Source: an uncultured Chlorobiaceae bacterium (lineage in GTDB: Bacteria > Bacteroidota > Chlorobiia > Chlorobiales > Chlorobiaceae). Taken from it: a stretch of 47,570 bases of DNA. Both the position numbers and the translations under genes were made by a program. This document shows positions 42,497 through 47,570 of this stretch, piece after piece. Under the pieces are notes generated by a model. That model searched no databases. It was not told where the DNA came from and worked only from the letters and a program-made list of their open reading frames with translations. The stretch covers positions 1 through 47,570 of the forward strand of contig CAIMCD010000016.1 in assembly GCA_903839405.1 (NCBI GenBank). The letters run 5' to 3'. The number at the start of each line of letters is the position of its first letter. The stretch's first letter is position 1.

Positions 42497-45400
42497 TTAC
42501 TGGTTTTCGGCATGAACACCTTCAATTCTTGTTTCAAGATCGGCATAGAGCTCCTGCAACTCTTCAATGGTTGCTGCTTCAGCCTCCCAGAATCCCCTTG
42601 AGTGCGCTTCAAGCAACCTCCGCGTCATGGAGATGGTAGCATGAGGGTTGAGTTCCCTGAGCCGCTCCAGCATCGCCTTGTCCTGCAGGAAGGTTTCATT
42701 GAACTGATCGTAGGTCCACTTTTTTACGGCCGAGGCTGTGGCACTCCATCCGTAGGTGTTGCTGAGATGGGCCTCTATCTCCCTGACCCCCTCATAGCCG
42801 TTCGCCAGCATCGCTTCATACCACTTCGGATTGAGGAGTTTGGTGCGTGCCTCAAGCGAAACCATCTTTTCAAGTGAACAGATTCTCTGTTTTTTTCCTG
42901 CGCCGTCGATATCCGCAACCATCACCTTCGGTTTTGCCTTGCTGAGATGCTCCACGGTTTTTGAAACTCCGCCAAGATACTCATAATAATGATCAATATC
43001 AGAAATACCGACCTCATAGCTGTCGATATTCTGGAAAGTCAGGGTAACATGCTTCAAAGCGGAGCGCAGAGCCTCCGGGCACTCCTCCCACTGGCCGTTC
43101 TGGGTGACGGCAAAACTTTTGCGGCTGACAAAGGCATCGGCAAGCTGGCTCTCCTCCTCCCATGAACTGCTTTCAACCAGATGGTTGACATTGGCCCCAT
43201 AGCTTCCCGGTGCGTTGGAGTAGACCCGGTTTGATGCCTCCTCCAACGTGCAGTTACGCTCGCGCATCTCCTCGCGTACATGCTTTCGGATAAAGTTCAT
43301 CTCATCGGGTTCATCGGCCGTGGCGGCGAGTCGCACCGCCTTGTCGAGCAGTCGCACCTGCAGGGAGAGCAGATCGCGGAAGATGCCACTGATGGTCATC
43401 ACCACGTCAATGCGCGGACGGCCAAGCTCGCCGAGCGGAATAAGTTCGACGTCGCCGATCTTGCCCATTTCATCAGTTTTCGCGCGTGCTCCAAGGAGGG
43501 CGAGAGCTTGAGCAACCCCTTCGCCATCACTTTTAAGGTTGTCGGTACCCCAGAGCACCAGAGCGATGGATTCCGGCAAGCTGCCGCTCTCTTCCTGATA
43601 TTGGCGCAGCAGCTCTTCGGCTGAGCGGGTTCCGGCCTGCTGGGCAAAGGAGGTCGGGATGGTATAGGGATCAAGAGAGTGGATGTTTCGGCCTGTTGGC
43701 ACAATATCGGGGTTGCGCACCAGGTCGTTGCCCGGAGAGGGGGGAGTGTACTTGCCCTCAAGGGCGTGGAGCACGGCTTTAAGCTCATGATTTTCCGCCA
43801 GATTGAGGAGCAGGGTGTTCAGGAAGTGCCAGAGGCGCTGGAGTTCCGGGGCTTTGATGCCCGCCTCGCGGTGGAGATAGCTGTCGGCTTCCGATATCCT
43901 TACCGCCAGACTGCCTTCAAGCAGTGTCCGGATGGAGAGCGGTGAATGAGCCGGGGCGTGCTGCGCGCCGGTAAAGCGCACGACGGCCTCACGGCTGATG
44001 GCCCCTACCTGCTGCCACTGTTGCTGGGCCTCCGCGTTACTCTCCATTCGGGTGAGTAGCTCTTCATAATCGTAGTGGAGGTGGCGGCAGATCAGCTCCG
44101 GCAGGGAGCGCCCGTCGAGCTCCGGGCGGCTGTGAGCCGCCAGCAGGGCGAGATGATCGCCGAGGCTTGCAAGCTCCGGGGCCTGACCCATTACATGGAG
44201 CCCGAGCGGAATCATTCGTTCTTCAATGGCGTAGAGTTCGCCGCCGAGTCTTGCAAGATACTCTTCAGGCGGGGTATCGGGGTTGCCGCCGTTCAGTTCA
44301 AGCGCAACGGCTACTTCACGAATCTCCTCAAGCAGCTCTTCCGACGGGGAGTTACGGAATCCGGCAATAAGCTCTTTCAGTTTGCGCAGGCTTTTGTAGA
44401 GGCCGGCATGTTCAAGCGGTGGAGCGAGGTAGCTGATCAGGGTGGCAAAGCCGCGGCGCTTGGCAATAGCCCCTTCGCTCGGGTTGTTGACGCAGTAGCA
44501 GTAAAAGTTCGGCAAACTGCCGATCAGTTTTTTCGGCCAGCATGAAGCTGAAAGTCCAACCTGTTTGCCGGGCATGAACTCAAGCGCTCCGTGCGTGCCG
44601 AAGTGCAGCACAGCATCGGCATTGAAGTTGTGCTCAATCCAGGTGTAGAAGGCCGCAAAGGCGTGGTTCGGCGCGGCATCCTTGGCCATGAGGAGGCGCA
44701 TCGGGTCGCGTTCGTACCCAAAACTTGGTTGCTGGCCCACAAAAATGTTGCCGAGCGAGCAGCCGAGAATGTGAAAACGCTTCCGGTCGTTGAGGATCTC
44801 GCCGGGCGCATCGCCCCAGAAGGGCTCAATCCCTTGATAGGCCGGAAAGAGGCGGCGGTACTCCTCAACCGGCAGGTGTGCTTCAACATTGCCATCGGTG
44901 CCGTAGATCAGGCGGTTCCCTTCAAGCAGTCGCTCCCTCAGTGCCTCGGCGCTAACGGGAACCTCCACCCTGTAGCCGGCCGCTTTCAGCTCTAGCAGAA
45001 GGCGGTGCAAACTCTCAAAAACATTCAGGAATGCGGCCGTACCAGCATTGCCAAGGTTGGGCGGGAAGTTGAAGAGGATAATGGCAATTTTCTTTTCGCC
45101 AGGCGGGGTCTGCTTCAGGCGCAGGAACCTTTTTACCCGCTGGGTGATAATACGAATCTCGGCCTCAAGCGGCATGGAGCGGTCGCTACTGCTCTCGGTA
45201 CCGGCATAGACCTGCGGCTCGATGGTGCCGTCAAGCTCTGGCACGGCAACGCTGAGGGCGGTCTGCATCGGGGTCAGACCCAGAGCACTTTCACGCCACA
45301 GCTCAACCGGCTGGAAGGAGAGCGGTATAAGGTTGAAGCAGGGGAGGTCGAGCTTTTTGAGCACAGCAACCGCTTCCGCCGCCTTGTTCTCGGCCGGACC

Positions 45401-46336
45401 GCCAACAAGAGAGAATCCGGTTGCATTGACGAGGAGCGAAGGTTTGAGCAAACCGGGGATTTCAGGATTGAAAAACTGCTCCAGCGCAGGGCGGAAATCG
45501 AGGCCGCCGCTGTAGGCGATGCAGCTTTTGATGCCGCTTGATTCAAATGAGCGCACCAGCGCGTTGAGGTGCTCCATGTTTTTGCTCAGCACGGTTGAGC
45601 GCATGGCCAAAATGACCACCGAAGCGTCATCCATTCCGGATTTGTGCTGTCGCTGCCACTGCAGAAACTGCCCGGCGGAGAAGAATGGTTCCGGGGCTTC
45701 CGGATGATAGAGCGCGGCATCGGGATAAAAGAGGGGGTCTTCCTGTGGCAGGCGTCCTTTCCATTCCGCTACGTAGCGATCCACGAGAAGGGCCAGGAAG
45801 CGCTCCATGTTCTCCTGCGAACCGTTCAGCCAGAACTGGTGTGCGGCAATAAAGGTATGGATGTCGCGCGCCTTGCCGGGGAGGTACTTCATGATCTTGC
45901 TGGCATTGCGCACCAGCTTCAGTTGCCGCTGGCTTTCGCCGTGGTTCTGCTTTGGCATCAGCTTCGATGCCCACTGCTTGAAGATGCCCGGCTCTCTCTC
46001 CTCCTCTTTTTTCGGCTTTCTCAGTGAAAAGCGCCCAAGCCTTGTCTGGGTGATCAGGGCCGGATTGCTCGTAATCATGCAGACCGGGCAGGTTACGGCT
46101 TCAAGCAGTTTTTCCAGCGGCCGGACAATCTCTTCGCTGAAGAGCATGGAGCCGAAGACAAAATCCGCCACGGGAAGGGTTTTTTCGAGCGTTTCCCAGA
46201 GCTGTTTGCTGTTATGCAGGCCAAGACTGAAGACCGAGACCTCAAGGCCGGTACCAAATTTCCGGTTCAGCTCACCTGCCGCAGCCCTCACGGCGCTGTT
46301 GTTGGTGGCCTCCATGGTAAGAAAGACAAAATGCAT
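42497..46336 (-). CDS. bchH: Mg-chelatase large (porphyrin-binding) subunit BchH
   Basis: It binds protoporphyrin IX and, with BchI and BchD, inserts Mg. The CobN/Mg-chelatase domain is recognisable from [23 protein letters not shown] near residue 590, [31 protein letters not shown] near 885, [22 protein letters not shown] and the long [27 protein letters not shown] segment. The 1279 residues match BchH. In green sulfur bacteria several copies exist (BchH, BchS, BchT). The gene directly beside bchM is probably BchH proper, but paralogue naming is by position. It follows a small hypothetical gene and the BchS-like end. Confidence 0.93.
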   Translation of the reverse strand: MHFVFLTMEATNNSAVRAAAGELNRKFGTGLEVSVFSLGLHNSKQLWETLEKTLPVADFVFGSMLFSEEIVRPLEKLLEAVTCPVCMITSNPALITQTRLGRFSLRKPKKEEEREPGIFKQWASKLMPKQNHGESQRQLKLVRNASKIMKYLPGKARDIHTFIAAHQFWLNGSQENMERFLALLVDRYVAEWKGRLPQEDPLFYPDAALYHPEAPEPFFSAGQFLQWQRQHKSGMDDASVVILAMRSTVLSKNMEHLNALVRSFESSGIKSCIAYSGGLDFRPALEQFFNPEIPGLLKPSLLVNATGFSLVGGPAENKAAEAVAVLKKLDLPCFNLIPLSFQPVELWRESALGLTPMQTALSVAVPELDGTIEPQVYAGTESSSDRSMPLEAEIRIITQRVKRFLRLKQTPPGEKKIAIILFNFPPNLGNAGTAAFLNVFESLHRLLLELKAAGYRVEVPVSAEALRERLLEGNRLIYGTDGNVEAHLPVEEYRRLFPAYQGIEPFWGDAPGEILNDRKRFHILGCSLGNIFVGQQPSFGYERDPMRLLMAKDAAPNHAFAAFYTWIEHNFNADAVLHFGTHGALEFMPGKQVGLSASCWPKKLIGSLPNFYCYCVNNPSEGAIAKRRGFATLISYLAPPLEHAGLYKSLRKLKELIAGFRNSPSEELLEEIREVAVALELNGGNPDTPPEEYLARLGGELYAIEERMIPLGLHVMGQAPELASLGDHLALLAAHSRPELDGRSLPELICRHLHYDYEELLTRMESNAEAQQQWQQVGAISREAVVRFTGAQHAPAHSPLSIRTLLEGSLAVRISEADSYLHREAGIKAPELQRLWHFLNTLLLNLAENHELKAVLHALEGKYTPPSPGNDLVRNPDIVPTGRNIHSLDPYTIPTSFAQQAGTRSAEELLRQYQEESGSLPESIALVLWGTDNLKSDGEGVAQALALLGARAKTDEMGKIGDVELIPLGELGRPRIDVVMTISGIFRDLLSLQVRLLDKAVRLAATADEPDEMNFIRKHVREEMRERNCTLEEASNRVYSNAPGSYGANVNHLVESSSWEEESQLADAFVSRKSFAVTQNGQWEECPEALRSALKHVTLTFQNIDSYEVGISDIDHYYEYLGGVSKTVEHLSKAKPKVMVADIDGAGKKQRICSLEKMVSLEARTKLLNPKWYEAMLANGYEGVREIEAHLSNTYGWSATASAVKKWTYDQFNETFLQDKAMLERLRELNPHATISMTRRLLEAHSRGFWEAEAATIEELQELYADLETRIEGVHAENQ

Positions 46337-46463
46337 AGAAAGAGGTTGTCAGTAAAACGGGATTATCGTCAGCATCATGTTGATTTTTTCAGCTTTCGGA
46401 GTGGCGAAACGCCAGGGTGCCGCTCCCGGAAGGGGATGAGCACTATCCATTTTACTTGCAGGA

Positions 46464-46868
46464 TCAAATCAAGAGGACGGGGTTCTGCTGGAAGAGGCTA
46501 CTGGCTCCAGGCAGTTGGAAAGAGTGATATCGGTTCTCCGGTGTCGGGTTATAGTCGGGACGCGGCAGGCTGGTACGGTGGTCGGAGAAGAGGGCTATGA
46601 AGAGAGAGAGTGCAGATTTATCAGGTATTGTCTTGCCGGACGAAGCTTCAATACGGCCTTGAGGATCAAAGCCAGTGGGTAGTGGCTGAGCCACTGCAAC
46701 ATCCCCATACAAGAGCGGAGCACCGGAGAGGGACTTTGTTTTTGATTTGGTATTGGGAGATGTTGTTCTGGTAAAGAGAGTTGCTCCCATAATCGAGACC
46801 ACAAAAAAGAGCAGAATCTCTACTGACCGGAACACACTTCGTACGACGGTGCATTTTCCTACAGCCAT
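46464..46868 (-). CDS. possible small membrane-anchored hypothetical protein between the chelatase subunits
   Basis: A 134-residue frame on the strand of the bch genes, with an N-terminal helix (SVEILLFFVVSIMGATLF, about 16-33) after basic residues and then a Ser/Pro/Thr-rich tail without recognisable domain. There is no good ribosome site before ATG 46868. It may be a real single-pass protein, or chance coding in a 700-base gap. I do not recognise a family. Confidence 0.42.
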   Translation of the reverse strand: MAVGKCTVVRSVFRSVEILLFFVVSIMGATLFTRTTSPNTKSKTKSLSGAPLLYGDVAVAQPLPTGFDPQGRIEASSGKTIPDKSALSLFIALFSDHRTSLPRPDYNPTPENRYHSFQLPGASSLFQQNPVLLI

Positions 46869-46980
46869 AGGTAAATATTTACCTCAAATATAACAAAATG
46901 AATCAGTAAAAACGAAACTGGAGTTTTCTTGTCCAAAAGAGCGGATGCACTTCAGGGAATTTGTTTCCGGTGGAACAAAA

Positions 46981-47012
46981 AAAAAGCACGGGGTTGATGC
47001 CGTGCTTTTTTA
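46981..47012 (-). terminator. terminator after the second chelatase subunit gene
   Basis: Stem AAAAAGCACGG (46981-46991) with CCGTGCTTTTT (47000-47010). On the minus strand it follows the BchS-like gene and ends in a T-run, so the BchS-like and bchH genes are probably separate transcripts. The T-run on the plus strand would make it work both ways. Confidence 0.88.
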
Positions 47013-47041
47013 ATGGGAAGTCCTCTTTGCTTTGGGGAGCC

Positions 47042-47570
47042 TTAGATTTCAATGCCCTCAAGGCGGTCTTCAAGGTCGGAGTAGATCTCCTGAAGCTTCT
47101 CAATCATGTCGGGGTCGGCACTCCACATACCGCGTCCGCTCGCTTCAAGCATACGGCCAACAATATTCTTGAAGGCTTTCGGGTTGACCTTCATCAGGCG
47201 CTCGCGCATTTTTGGATCCATGGCGTAGGTTTCAGCCGCTTCTTTGTAAACCCAGTCGTCAACACCCTTGGTGACGGCATCCCAGCCGAGCATGTAGGTA
47301 AAGCGGTTGCTGATCTCTGCCGCACCGCTGTGCCCCTGATCCAGCATGGTCTCGAACCATTTCGGGTTGAGCAGTTTGCTGCGGAACTCCACCTTCAGTG
47401 CCTTGTCGGCATCGTCAATCTTGACGTCAGCCGTAAAGGTCTCCACGTAGTTGAGTTTCACATTCTCGCCTTTCGGATTGCGGCGGCGGGCCGAGAGCTG
47501 CAGCGCGCCCGATGAGGAGAAGTAACGGTCAATATCGGTAATGCCGAACTCGGCCGAGTCAACCTGCTGC
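47042..47570 (-). CDS. bchS: second Mg-chelatase large-subunit paralogue, probably BchS (5' end outside window)
   Basis: The visible 175 residues are the C-terminal end of a BchH-family protein. The frame stays open through the right edge; an internal GTG at 47461 is not the start. DSAEFGITDIDRYFSSSGALQLSARRR near the edge matches [19 protein letters not shown] of bchH, and RSKLLNPKWFETMLDQGHSGAAEI and GRMLEASGRGMWSADP match the bchH tail almost word for word. The gene order bchE-bchM-bchH-bchS on one strand matches known green sulfur bacteria, which is why I name it bchS, but bchT cannot be excluded from the tail alone. Confidence 0.82.
   Translation of the reverse strand, partial: QQVDSAEFGITDIDRYFSSSGALQLSARRRNPKGENVKLNYVETFTADVKIDDADKALKVEFRSKLLNPKWFETMLDQGHSGAAEISNRFTYMLGWDAVTKGVDDWVYKEAAETYAMDPKMRERLMKVNPKAFKNIVGRMLEASGRGMWSADPDMIEKLQEIYSDLEDRLEGIEI

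Noticed and set aside
1..47570. CRISPR array or prophage
   Set aside because: No regularly spaced repeats, cas genes, phage structural genes or transposases were found in the window.

Overview
The window looks like a green sulfur bacterium (Chlorobiales, Chlorobium/Pelodictyon type). The clearest sign is the right end, where bchE, bchM, bchH and the C-terminal end of a second BchH-like subunit (probably BchS) lie in one minus-strand block. This is the anaerobic bacteriochlorophyll pathway with paired Mg-chelatase large subunits typical of this group. A lone TrpB2, a split cytochrome b and housekeeping genes with weak Shine-Dalgarno sequences fit the same picture, but no species can be named from the sequence.

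Layout. (1) 1-5.4 kb: a bc-type complex (cytochrome b6-like protein cut by the window edge, a subunit IV-like protein, a membrane-anchored cytochrome c with eight CxxCH sites, a monoheme cytochrome c lipoprotein), then an exported type-1 copper protein and a strong terminator. (2) 5.9-11.0 kb: an extracytoplasmic redox operon of exported thioredoxin, DUF4266 lipoprotein, DUF3570 outer-membrane barrel, ApbE-type flavin transferase and DsbD-type electron transporter. (3) 11.1-17.0 kb: a coupled YeeZ-like reductase, cbiA and small ATPase set, a convergent hypothetical gene, and clpC. (4) 17.25-19.09 kb: one unrecognised 588-codon gene whose borders match an integron gene cassette, inserted between clpC and trpB2. 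(5) 19.2-31.8 kb: housekeeping genes (trpB2, tRNA-Leu, thiL, ftsY, a DUF123 protein, pcm, a PpiD-like foldase, ptsI, dnaB, a family-4 uracil-DNA glycosylase, coaBC). (6) 31.9-39.9 kb: envelope genes (tamB, rfaE2, an LpxL-like acyltransferase), a GIY-YIG protein, a small repeat-motif protein and hsp20. (7) 40-47.6 kb: the bacteriochlorophyll block.

Two signals stand out. The first is the cassette. A seven-base GTTATGC at 17247-17253 is the exact reverse complement of GCATAAC at 19050-19056, which opens an attC-like element 11 bases after the stop codon of the unknown gene. That is the relation expected between the two ends of an integrated cassette. No integrase is in the window. The second is the flavin operon. 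The DUF3570 barrel carries two D-x-x-S-G-A-(T/S) motifs resembling ApbE flavinylation sites, the DUF4266 lipoprotein carries an E-G-A-S sequence, and the ApbE gene lies just downstream. With the thioredoxin and DsbD this suggests a thiol-fed, covalently flavinylated electron path towards the outer membrane. The sequence suggests this function but does not prove it.
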